A stretch of 64,000 bases of DNA, taken from the NCBI GenBank assembly GCA_941918925.1, contig OW799236.1:16653474-16717473 (forward strand). The letters run 5' to 3'. Each line of letters begins with the position of its first letter. Within the stretch, counting starts at the first letter, position 1. A model generated the notes under the pieces. That model had not been told where the DNA came from. It saw only the letters and a list, made by a program, of their open reading frames with translations, and did no database searches. Shown here one piece after another: positions 44,995 through 55,430 of the stretch. Made by a program: the position numbers and the translations under genes. Source of the stretch: Phyto melanocephala (taxonomy: Eukaryota; Arthropoda; Insecta; Diptera; Rhinophoridae).

Positions 44995-45598
44995 TAAGTA
45001 TATGAAATATTTGTTTTGAGTGATAAACGAATGCCTGCTTTTAACTAGTTAAAGTTCATTTCATGTAAATACCGCCCACGACTACGCTAAAGATGGTTTA
45101 TCCGAGAATTCCAATTTTAACATCCTTTTTCTGGCATTTCGACCGCTATGTCACTAATGGTTACTGTAGTGTAATATTCCAGAGCTGAAATAGTGACGGT
45201 TTTGTTTTTGAATACAAGATACTTTACATATTCCTAAAAAAAATTAGTCTAGTTTAAACAAACGCACAACTAACGGACTGCTTTAAAATGTAAAATGTAA
45301 AATTTGCCCACCAAACTTGCTTCGTAATGGTTATTAGAATTAACCAAATCCAAGTCTTATCTAATAGTATTGGGTAGATAGTGCAACGATAAAACCTAAG
45401 TTACAATAAATAAAACTAAATCAGTTAAAAAAAAATTAACGAGTAGAAGTATGACAAAACTTAAAGTTAGAACATTTAATACATTCTTTAAAAATTAAGT
45501 TAACAAAAGGTAAATTGTAATCAAATGCATTGTTTAATGATATATGATATTAAGAGGGAAACTAAGAATGAGTTTTTATCAACAAAATAAAATCCTCA
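44995..45598. other. Non-coding stretch, nothing recognised
   Basis: AT-rich sequence without supported features. A run of short A-rich words precedes the 3' end of the non-LTR fragment that follows. Confidence 0.5.
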
Positions 45599-46118
45599 TT
45601 AACTCAGGTGGGTAAATGGTGTAGTTTTGAAATGCATTGCATTGCTAATCGTTATTGTTATATCCTTTTTAAAGCGAAAGGTATTAATTCTGTAGCCTCT
45701 GTCAGACCTTGAAAAAATTAATCTGTTGTATAAGTACTCAGGCTGTTTTATGTAAATTACTTTATGAAAAAACAGCAATGTTCGAAATTTTAACAGGCTA
45801 TCAAAAGGCATACTACATATCTGTCTTGAGTACTGCGAGATTCTGCTCCGCCTACTTCGACCAAACATATATCTGGCAATATTATTGTACGCTACTTTTA
45901 GCCTTCTCATACTAAAAGCGTCACAGCTAGCGAAAAGTTCAACTCCATACAAAAGGGTTGGCAAAAGATAGGTCTTGGCAAGTAACATGCGAATATCAAA
46001 AGGTGTGTAATACTGCGACATCCATAGATTTCTTAACATGGCAAAGGTTCTCCCGCATACAGAATTTATGTTGATTAGACCAGTCTAATTTCTTGTTGAA
46101 AACTATACCTAGATTCTA
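45599..46118 (-). pseudogene. Non-LTR retrotransposon reverse transcriptase, C-terminal part
   Basis: Minus strand. The 146-residue frame contains AKTYLLPTLLYGVELFASCD (about residues 21-40), matching the conserved thumb-region motif of non-LTR reverse transcriptases (xKxxLxPxLLYGxE), then RLKVAYNNIARYMFG and a tail with YLYNRL. Upstream, in a second frame, NLGIVFNKKLDWSNQ precedes it, matching the LGVxxDxxLxWxxH motif. A frame change is needed near 46070. The catalytic FxDD part of the enzyme is absent, so it is 5'-truncated, as is usual for such elements. The clade is uncertain: Jockey/CR1-like. Confidence 0.75.
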
Positions 46119-49100
46119 AGCAGTTTTAAGAACAATTAATCAACATAGAAAACAAAATTATTGATTTTTTAGAAGCAGAACAATTTTGCATTTAATAATA
46201 TTCGTATTCAAAGAAAAATCAAAAAATCTACACATTTTTCTAACTGGATCAGCTTTCGCATTATTTGACCTGAAGTTCTTAATAGACAGGAAATCAGAAA
46301 AATTAGTTGGTTGGTGTGGATCGTTTTATAAAATGTTGGACAGTAGGAAATTAGAATCAATATCAATAGCATTAATAAGATTCAATAAAAACGGCACAGT
46401 CAAGATGGTTCGTTGGCTCTCGCTGGAGCAGGTAGCATAATTAAGGCAAGGCGGCTTTTTTATCAACCCCTGCGCGCAAAATTATCTTATGTCACAAAAA
46501 CAAATATTACAGGAGAGCATTTTTATTACTTTTAAGTAAATAAAAACGTGAACAACACTGCTATATACAATAAAATGTGCACAGTGTTATCTCCATAACT
46601 AAAACAGGTATCGCTATAATATTTTACCAGCAGATGGTTTAATGGATGTAAAACCAATTTGCAAAAAAAAAGTCGATTTCTAAAAAAACGTAACATACGA
46701 TAATTTCGGGCCAATTGGGTCAATATGGTAGACGATCGTTTTAATTCCAATAAGAATTTTAAACTGTATTTTATTATTAATTGATTTCTTTCTTTTTTAA
46801 GCCAAATACTTATTTAATTTCACTTTCGAACGGGATTTATTTTTCAAATATACCACCATGTTAACTTTAAACCCATCACACTTTCTTCCGTTAAACCCTG
46901 TATGGTTATTGAAGGCAGTTATTTATGCAAACATAAGTGGTTATGAATTTGCATGCTTGACTAATTGCACTTTAAAATGCATATACTAACAACTTATGTG
47001 CAAATTCTACCGTCCATAACAATAACAAACGAAAACACAAACATTAACAAAAGAAAAACAAAATAACAACAACAACAATAATAATAATAATAGTAATAAT
47101 AACGACTACAACAACTTTAAAATCAACACAATAATAATCATTACTGCTGCAATGACTTAAAAGCCACACAACACGCCAATACAAACTGAGGCACTTGTGC
47201 TATAGAATCGGCTTCAAAATAACCACAATCACACCGGCACTTACTTATGCACTAACACTATTAACTGCATTTAAATAAAAAAAAAAAGTAAAAAGAACTA
47301 TTTTTTTAATTTACTCAACTAAAGTGCAAAATGTTGTTGGTTGTATTAAAATTACAATATTTTAAAAAATATGAAATAATAAACCACAACGGAATTTGTT
47401 ATCATCTCACTTTTATCTATTGTTTGTATGCAAATGTAATATTTTAAAGGCTTTTAGTTTATTTAAAAATGAATTTTTATTAATTTTTTTTTATATAGAA
47501 ATTTATTTGTAACTCGAAAGGCATAGCAGAAGTCCTTTTAATTAATACATTGTTTTCGTTGAGGGCTAAGCAATTATTTTTATTTATTTTTATTTATTTA
47601 TTTTATTTTTTTTTTGTGCCATAACTAAAAATTTTAATTTAAACAAGAGCTACAAAAAAATGCCTTTGAAAAAAAATATCTCTGTTAATATATTATTTAC
47701 AGGAAAAGAAACACTGAATTAAAAAGCAAATTAATTACCCCTATTTTTGCTTTCCCTTTTTCATCGCTGGTTGCTCGTCATATTGCAATTGTAACACAGT
47801 CCTTTTTGGTCTATGTGTGACATAAAAAAGTCGCATGCCTTTGAACATTTCTGTGTAAAATTTAAGGAGAATTTCATAGAAATTGGCAAAAAAAAAAAAA
47901 AAAAAAGATTCAGCAACAGTTGAAGTGTCTATAATGTTTTAAACAACAAAACGCATACTTAATATTTTCATAACTTTATTTAACTCCTAAAAGGATACCT
48001 GAGACTGGCCAGGCATTTTTTTTAATTTTTTATAATTTTTTTTGTTAAGTATTGAAAATATTTCAGTAAAACTTAATGTGTTCCTCCATAAAAGTGCTGT
48101 TTTACATGAAAATTAAAAAAAATAAGTCAAAATAAAATTTTGTTCATATTAATATCACTTGTGTCTGGCTAGGCCAAGTCAACTTTTCCCTTAATATAAA
48201 TGCAAGCACAATATTAAGCATTAGTTTAGAACTTAAATTAATTTGAAACTCTACGAAAATATTACAGTTACCTTTTCGTTCAGAGGAAGAACGATGTTGT
48301 AGTGTACGGTTTAAATTTATTTATTTTATTTGGTTTTAGTTTATTTGTATTCTTTAAATACGAGTCTGCATTAAAGTTTATTAATCATTTTTTTTTACAA
48401 ATTGTATTTTTTTATCACTGTATTTTATTATTTTTCTTTATCACTGTATTTCTTTTATCACTGTATTTTATTATTTTTCTTTATCACTGTAAAATTTTGT
48501 ATTAGGTAGGTGACAATTGACGTTCTGCTTCCAAAGTCTGGTAATTCTAGGCATTAACTTAACGAAAAATGTTGACCAGTCTGTAATGTCAATTTTAAGA
48601 AAGGTTTAGAAAAATATAACATCCGATTCTCGTTCATTTTCTTCAAGACCACGCTGCTGAAAAGATCAGAATATTATTAGAAAAAGTTAAAGTTCAAATA
48701 GTAAAATTAAACATAACCTTTGAGTTAAATTTATTATAAACAGACAATAAAATGTATCAGAAGGTATGTACTCGATATAAATTTAAACACACTAAAACGT
48801 AATCTGTATATTCTTAAAAAGAAAACTATCCAAATGTCTAAACAGATTATACTGCGACTGCATTTGGCATCAAACCTTTTCACCCGAATTGTCAATTCTT
48901 TGTCAGTCAACCCTCGTGGTTGGAATTGACCAAGTAAATCAATTCTTTATTGATTGCCAGGTATATTTTAAATTGCATCAGCCTTATAGTAATTTTTTTT
49001 TTATAAAATTTTTCCTTTTCATTGAATTAAGTTGCAAATTTTTAATAACAGTTACGTCGGAAATAATTTTTAATAAATAAGAAACTTTCCATAGTCTACT

Positions 49101-49740
49101 ACCGGCTCATATAAAACTTATTAAAACTTGATCAGCAAAAGCAAAAAAATAAAATAAAACTGCAGAAAAACGTCACTATATCGAGCTACATACATATATA
49201 TCTTTGGATTCCTGTTTTGAGTTTACAAATTATGCATCTCCCAAAAAGTTTAACTTAGAATGCACAAGACAAGGATACCTACTAAGCAGAACCCGAATTT
49301 GCATTGAGTTCATTATATTTTTCACTCATTTGTCGGTATATTTACTTATTATGTAATGAGTATCTAAAATATCTAAGAAATAATCACAATTATATTTTCC
49401 ATTTAAAGTTAATGTAAAGTGCGAGCATTGATTGTCAATTACATACAAAATATTTGGGTTAGAAATAACTAATTTAAGAAAAATAACCAACATCATAAAT
49501 ACAAATTTTTTAGCAACATATTCTTAACTACACCTACACATATATGTAACACATCGATAACTCGGAGGCCTTCACGTCATCGAACATCAGAGTGGTGAGT
49601 CAAATAAAAGTAAAAAAATATTTCTCTCATACATGTTTGAAACAATTGTTATCACCAAATCGAGATTACAAAAAAGCTCGTAATAAAATATATACATACT
49701 TACATACTAACAAATTTTTTTTTTAATAAATATGTAAAAG
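46119..49740. other. AT-rich non-coding stretch with simple repeats
   Basis: There is one frame at 46186-46440 (84 residues, includes KLVGWCGSFYKML and IRFNKNGTVKMVRWL) with ordinary amino-acid composition, but no family I recognise and no partner. (AAC/AAT)n simple sequence lies at 47062-47102 and a 19-base A run at 47888-47906. Nothing else is supported. Confidence 0.45.
48408..48492. repeat. 43-bp tandem duplication
   Basis: TATCACTGTA occurs at 48413, 48439, 48456 and 48482 (spacings 26, 17, 26). This is two copies of a 43-bp unit, TATCACTGTATTTTATTATT followed by TTTCTT and a second TATCACTGTA. It is a low-complexity local duplication. Confidence 0.75.
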
Positions 49741-49886
49741 GGGTGTCTCGAAATGCTTTTTTACGGTTTTTACAGGGCACAAACAATTATTATTTAATTA
49801 ATTTTTTTGTTCCACTCTGTGATAGTTATAAGTGTCAGCAATACTTTGTTAATAAGTCTATTCAAATTATTTAATCCGTATTTAAA

Positions 49887-50850
49887 ATGTCGTCAAATAG
49901 AGAAAAATTGCAAAAAAAAATATTGTAGATATTTATAATGAAAATAAACAACTTTCTTACGCTGAAGTTGGGCGACGGGCAAAAGTGTCAAGACAGACTG
50001 CCCGTAACTTTATTTTTAAATTTAAAAAAGACTTGTCTATTAAGCACAAGAAAGGTGGAGGGCCTCGTGGTTTTAGGTATTCTCAAATCCTTAAAAAGGT
50101 GAAGGCACTTTGGAAGCAAAATCCAAACATTTCCATTCGCGATATCGCACGAAAACTAAATATTTCGAAGTCGCTTGTGGAACGAGTAAAGAAAAAAGAA
50201 AATTTAAGATCATTTAAAGTCAAGAAAGCTCAAACCCTAAACGAAAAAGGAACAAAAACGGCAAGAATAAGAGCAAGATAGTTGCTACGTCACAAATTAA
50301 ATAATTTTAATGGATGTATTTTATGTATTTAATGGACGATTAAACCTATTGTAAGGCTGACTGACTATTCAGAGCTTCCTGGTCAGGGTTTTTATGTTTC
50401 TAATAAAAGGGCTAAGTTTCCAATAAATTTAGGTAGAAAAAGATTTCAAAATTCGCCAAAAAATATATAATATGGCAAGCAATATGTACATGTGGGAAAA
50501 CTTCAAAGGCAATCATTGTGAATCGTACAATGAACAGCCAATTTTATATTAATGAGTGCCTGAAAAAGGCTGTATTGCCATTATACAGAAGCCACAATAT
50601 ACCTCCACTGTTTTGGCCCGACTGCCACTACAGCAAAGACGTCATTGGGTGGTATGAGGCCAACAAAAAAAATTTTGTACCGAAAAACATGAATCCACCT
50701 AATTGTCCAGAGCTAAGGCCTATTGAACGCTATTGGGCTATAATTAAGCAGTATCTAAAAACAAAGTTCAAAACTTCTGCAAATGTAAAAAAAAATGGAT
50801 TTATTTGGAAAAAAGCTATCAAACACTTGAAAGCTGAAAAATAAGCAGAA
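49887..50850 (+). pseudogene. Tc1/mariner-type transposase (DDE) relic, multiply frameshifted
   Basis: A start at 49887 (MSSNREKLQKK) loses frame within an A run near 49915. The protein resumes with VDIYNENKQLSYAEVGRRAK and continues in the frame 49985-50281 with a helix-turn-helix (ISIRDIARKLNISKSLVERV). The catalytic part starts at MDD (about 50331), where a stop replaces the next residue, then TYCKAD. A tandem TGAC duplication shifts the frame, after which SELPGQGFYVSNKRAKFP follows. The frame 50518-50844 has NIPPLFWPDCHYSKDVIGWY (second Asp) and NCPELRPIERYWAIIK (terminal Glu). The Asp-Glu spacing here is 34. It was a full DDE gene and is now dead. Confidence 0.8.
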
Positions 50851-51328
50851 AATGGGCAGTGCAATGTGGCATTAAGATTCTACAAAAACAATAGCTTCCG
50901 AAATTTTTTTTACAAAATTTCGTCGTTGCTTCAACAGATTCGGTTATGAGTTTTTTACTAAGTTTTAAAGAGAGTCAAAAATGAATTTTATTTTGTATAT
51001 TTGATCTATTACACTTACGCATTCCAACTTTTGTTTATTCTTAAACCTATCAAGATATCAATAAATGGTTAGTGGATTACCGGTAAAGGATCAAAATGGA
51101 GCAATGAAAAAAAATTAAAAAATCATCACATAACCGATCACGTCAGAGCAGCGACGATTTGGTTTATGTAAATAGATATTGCACTTGGATTTGTTGAAAC
51201 AAGTAGGATTAACAAGCAATGCGTTCCTTTAGAAATGAAGAAATATGAAATATAAATTTGCTCTCTAGTGAAAATGCATTTAAGGATAATGTTGCAATAT
51301 ATTCATACGTCCCAAAGAAAAATTGAGC
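50851..51328. other. Tail of the transposon relic and non-coding sequence
   Basis: Frames directly after 50844 may continue the C-terminus of the transposase (FFLQNFVVASTDSVMSFLL at about 50905-50960). At about 51147 the words GTCAGAGCAGCGACGATTTG resemble the segment at 15078 just before the mariner catalytic block, so a small mariner scrap may be present. No element ends were identified. Confidence 0.35.
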
Positions 51329-51636
51329 CGGTTTTTATTATCTATCGCCCATTAGTACATCTGACTCTGACTCTAAAATAAAGAAAAAAACTTTATTTTA
51401 AGAAACTAAGTTTCATTTCAACGTTTTCATTTTGAAGCTCATCTTTGGCTAAATGTCAATAAAAAATACTTTCTACAAATGCGGCGGTTTTTATTCTCTA
51501 CCGCCCATTATGACACATCTGGCTCTGAAATAAAGAAAAAAGAACTTTATTTAAAATCTTAGTTTCATTTTAATGTTTTTATTTCGAAACCCATCTTTGG
51601 CTAAATGTCCATAAAAAATACTTTCTACAAATGCGG
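51329..51636. repeat. 156-bp tandem duplication
   Basis: Two units start CGGTTTTTATT at 51329 and 51485. Both contain CTA(T/C)CGCCCATTA, AAATAAAGAAAAAA, CTTTATTT, CATCTTTGGCTAAATGTC and AATAAAAAATACTTTCTACA or the same with one change, then AATGCGG. They differ by scattered substitutions and small gaps. The function is unknown. A frame at 51631-51840 begins right at its end. Confidence 0.85.
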
Positions 51637-53275
51637 AAGGAGATTAAAAAAATAATACATCTGTCAAAATTAAAAGTGAGTGAAATTGTTGCTACCCGGC
51701 CACAGGGAACGATGCAGAATCGTGATTACCATTTATTTGGGGACCAATTACGGAGTATGTTTTACAAGAGAAACGTTAATCTTTCCACAACCTTGACACC
51801 ACTGCCTTCAGAGCTTAAAAAAATATCGTCGAGAATTTAACAAAGAAAACTCGGTCTTTTTTTTGTTAAATTATAAATATTGTGATTGAGTCCGTTTATA
51901 ACATTAAGTCTTGCCGCCATGTCAGTTGTCAACGTTTACACTGTTGCTAAACAAAAATCCACCTACTTGAATGCAGGAGCTTTAAACCTAGAATATTGTT
52001 TTCGCCTGTCTATGCCACAAAACAATTTACAGCCTGTCTAGTCATACAAAAACTGTCACAAAATTTATGATTCCAAAAACAAATATTGTGTCATGTGGTC
52101 ATATTGAATTCTATTTTTTGTTTTCTGCCTTAATTTTTACCCTGTAGCACCAGCAGCTTTGTAGTATATCTATTGCGTGACCATAATAAATATACTGTAG
52201 GTGAACCATAAACACTGGAGTAAAAAGATAAGTGGTGGAAAATCAACCGGAAATTACAGGCATTGCAAAGCCTAATGCTTTCGGTTTAGAATTACAAAAA
52301 CAATCAAAATAACAACAAATGTCAGACATTGATTTTACATTTGCACTAGAGTGGAAAAAGAGAAGCAATAAGTGAAAGCGTGGAGAGCTGAAACAAAACA
52401 ACTAACTAACAACACATAATTACAATTAAATCAAATTATAAAGCATACTTTCAGGTGCAAAACAACAGAAATTTTCTCTTTTTGTTTATACACAAATAAA
52501 TGCCGTTACATGCGACCATAAAGCAAATTGACAATTTTAAATCCACAGTTGGATTAAATGGCACGCAATATGAACTTGAGTTTTTATATTAGATAAAAGC
52601 TGGAAGCGAAAGACCTACAGTCAGTAAGTTATATGGGTAAATGAATACTTGATTTGTAAAGCACAAGAGTTAGATAATTAAAAAATGAAAAATCTATTAA
52701 GTATTGGTTTTGTGTTCTAATCTGGAATGTGAATGTAGGAAGAGCTTAAAATAAAAGAAATGCGACTTAAAGTAGGAGCAGTAGCCATTTAAATATTTTG
52801 TTTCCATAAAATCTTAAATCAGTATGAGTTAAAGTATATACATACAAGTCCCTGCCATCACTTTTTAACAACATATTTATAACTGAGTACCAAACAAAAA
52901 TCTGTGCTTTTATTTAGGCTTTGACTGTGTCATATAGTCAAGTGTGCATGTATATTCATATGCTTGTGCTTAGCCATATGTACGTGTACGTTTAATGACA
53001 AACACTAATTTTCCGCACACCCCCTAGAAAATATCTTTCGATTGCACTTTAAATGTCTCTTGTCAAAATTTTCCCATTAAGTTAATCTTTGCCAATAACT
53101 ATTCTCATACGTATAGTTATTGCAACAGTTTTGGTTCGTTTTACTAGAACAAGTGTCACTGATTTCCTTTTAACAGTGATTCCAAAATAATGCGCTGATG
53201 ATAAAATAGTTAAACAATTTATCAATAATTTTTTAAACAATAAAGAAATACTTATTTCCAAGTTCGATTTAAAAT
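51637..53275. other. AT-rich non-coding stretch
   Basis: The frame at 51631-51840 contains RDYHLFGDQLRSMFYKR, which faintly resembles the mariner SDYHLFxxLxxxL block, but nothing around it supports that. Otherwise I see no coding or structural signals. Confidence 0.4.
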
Positions 53276-53490
53276 CGAGTTTTAGTTTGCTTTGGGTTCC
53301 GTTCTTAAAGTAAAACTCCAGCTCAGTTCCAGTTCCAGTTTAATTTTTTTCTAGTTCTCGACTAACCTAGTTAAAATTTAGTTCTATTTCAATCTAAGTT
53401 TAAAGCTAGTTTAGCTCTACTACTTAAGATTAAGTTTAGTTCCAGTTCAGATTAAGTTAATGTGTAGTTCAGCTTTTCTTCGGTTATAAA
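53276..53490. repeat. Degenerate AGTTCTAGTTC-type array, copy 2
   Basis: Words such as CAGCTCAGTTCCAGTTCCAG, TCTAGTTCTCGACTAACC, TTTAGTTCTATTTCAATC, AGTTTAGTTCCAGTTCAGAT and TAGTTCAGCTTTTC follow one another. They are the decayed form of the minisatellite that fills the first 900 bases. The phase is no longer regular. Confidence 0.6.
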
Positions 53491-53539
53491 TTCTGATGTT
53501 GTAAAACTTAACAAAAAAAATTTTAGTTTGCAAATTTTT

Positions 53540-53900
53540 TGTTCGTCAGATCAAAACATGGCATAAACATTGGAAAATATCGCAGCTAAGGGAATTCAGA
53601 ACTCCAAATTTTGTGCCACCTTTTCAAGCATTGATGTCTATTATATATCAGTAAAAACATGAAAACATTTCTCCAAAGCATTAATCTCCATAAAAGAGTG
53701 ACTCTGCCTGGCACCACATTAAATAATCGAAAGTTGTCAAATTGTTAAGAGCCCATTTGGCAGATTAATTTTTCGAAATAAACTCATCGGAAAATAGTGA
53801 TTTTATTAAATAGATGTTTGCGTTTGCCGTTTGACATATAGTGCCATCCTGTTTAAATCTTGCTCAGATCAATACCATAGTCGTAGTGCGGTAAAGATTT
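53540..53900 (-). pseudogene. Mariner transposase fragment, minus strand
   Basis: Minus-strand frames give FKQDGTICQTANANIYLIK at about 53850 (QQDGATCHTAxE block with His replaced by Gln), FSDEFISKN, then AKWALNNLTTFDYLMWC at about 53740 (the PPRSCDLTPxDYFLW block, Asp retained). A KVAQNL-like C-terminal region follows in broken form. There are many stops. The terminal repeats are absent. Confidence 0.6.
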
Positions 53901-54121
53901 TTATTGATAAATATGCGAACCGAACGGTGCATTTTTTCCATTTAATAGGATCCGTTCTGGATCGGTCTTACTCTAAATTCTTCAATTTTCTTTATTTATA
54001 ATGATCCTTATCACTAGACACAATTTTGCAATAAAATAACGACTCAGTTTCCAACTGCTTATTTGAAAAATTTGGTATGCATGCATGCATCAGAAGAACA
54101 CTTAGAAAGATCGAAGCCTGA

Positions 54122-54560
54122 TTGAAGGAACAAACAGGGAATCGGAAACGGCAAGACAAACGCATACCATTCAAAGGTGTCAAGACAGATGGGATAGCGA
54201 ATCACGAAGCAGATAGACAGCGAGACGAACGCATACCATGTGAAGGTGGCAAGGTGACAGCAAGAATGATAACGGACCTCGATAAATGGGTAAACAAAAG
54301 GCTTGGCGAAATCAAATATTTCGTAACACAGATGCTTTCTGGACATGGTTACTTCCTATATTATATTCACATAATGGGAAAGGTAAAACACAGCAACCTG
54401 TTTATATGGAGACAACTGCATAGACGATGCAGGGCACACTTTCTTCAAAAGTGAGAGATAGTGTGTGGAACGACACGACGTAGAGGAAACTGTAAGGGAA
54501 ATATCCCCAAAAAACATTGTGGATCAAATGATAGAAAATGTGATTATTTGAGAACACGAA
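54122..54560 (+). pseudogene. Non-LTR retrotransposon C-terminal region (R1/LOA-like)
   Basis: The plus-strand frame contains DLDKWVNKRLGEIKYFVTQM then LSGHGYFLYYIHIMGKV, matching the WVxRxHGExxYxLTQxLSGHGxFxxYLxRxGK block near the C-terminus of R1/LOA/I-type pol proteins. After a frame change near 54400 the zinc-knuckle region follows as CLYGDNCIDDAGHTFFKSE, with the last Cys lost. Upstream, 54150-54250 carries a direct duplication (CGCATACCATTCAAAGGTG at 54161 and CGCATACCATGTGAAGGTG at 54230). It is a dead fragment. The clade is inferred. Confidence 0.7.
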
Positions 54561-54744
54561 ATACTATAAAACTCACCTTTACTTCAGTTGTATTTCGACT
54601 TTGATTTTGGTTCACCTTCAATTGTATTCTGTATCATGTGTACAGACACCTGCAAGTTTTCTAACTTAATTGAAAAACATCGTTCAATGAAAACGTCACT
54701 AGATATCGTGTATGTTCTAGGATGCCAATATTCAATCTTTCTTT

Positions 54745-54835
54745 ATAACTAGTTCAGTTCTGATTTAATTTTTAGTTGCTGGAAAACTTGAGTTAAGCTG
54801 TATTTCAGTTTTTGTTTAGTTTAGTTTACGTACGG
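54745..54835. repeat. Degenerate AGTTCTAGTTC-type array, copy 3
   Basis: ACTAGTTCAGTTCTGATTTA, TTTTTAGTTGCTGG and TTTCAGTTTTTGTTTAGTTTAG are the last traces of the same minisatellite motif as at 1-900 and 53276-53490. The stretch is short and weak. Confidence 0.4.
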
Positions 54836-55139
54836 CCGATATAAAGAATCTTAGTTGCCGTAGAGTGAGTTCGGTTTAGAAATCTTTCACGCGTACAGAC
54901 GAGTACAAGTTTTCTCTATATTGTAGGAATATCAAAGTAAGTTGAAAAAACTTGGATTAATATTGATAGATTGAAACATATTGATTGATATTTTGTTGTT
55001 TTTGATACGCTTGTAGGCACTTCTTAATATGATAAAGCAGGAATTCGTCTGCAAATATTGGTGCTTCTTTGTACTTCTATGATTTTTGGCCTTCTACTGG
55101 TATCGACGAATTTATGACTTCACTGGATCCCACGCTAAT

Positions 55140-55430
55140 ATAGGCGTTAGTTCTTAAATTTAGGGACTCAAGAATATCTACTAGTTTTATCCCATCTTTC
55201 CCTTTATTTCTTATCGTAAGCGCCAGCATCTATCTCATGCTAAGATCCTTAATAACATTTGTGTTTACTGTGTATTTGTGTGTAGTAGCAGACATTCACA
55301 CACAATATCTGCCGCCATCTCAAAGTTCCTGATTGTCATATGCAACAGATGACCCCTGAAGTTGGCATATATTGTAACCAACGTAGTCAACTAGCTTCAT
55401 GTATTCAAATTAAATCCAGAACTTTTTATT
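55140..55430 (-). pseudogene. Relic of an unrecognised repeated coding sequence, copy 3
   Basis: The minus strand has IRNFEMAADIVCECLLL at about 55320, then TVNTNVIKDLSMR, a stop and MLALTIRNKGKDGIKLVDI down to about 55170. It aligns by eye with the copy at 34010-34440 (VVCEYLVMAGNRL...TLNVSAMCNTSLGQMLVITRE) and in part with 3785-3880. The family is unknown. An open plus-strand frame at 55340-55549 is probably a shadow. Confidence 0.4.

Noticed and set aside
47888..47906. A run as the tail of a retroposed sequence
   Set aside because: No coding or retrotransposon 3' sequence precedes it and no target duplication is visible.
53276..53490. Possible separate AGTTC-rich gene or promoter
   Set aside because: The sequence is best explained as a decayed minisatellite like that at 1-900, with no frame or promoter signal.
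54059..54346. 95-codon minus-strand frame with repeated segments
   Set aside because: It is a shadow of the plus-strand non-LTR relic and its local duplication.
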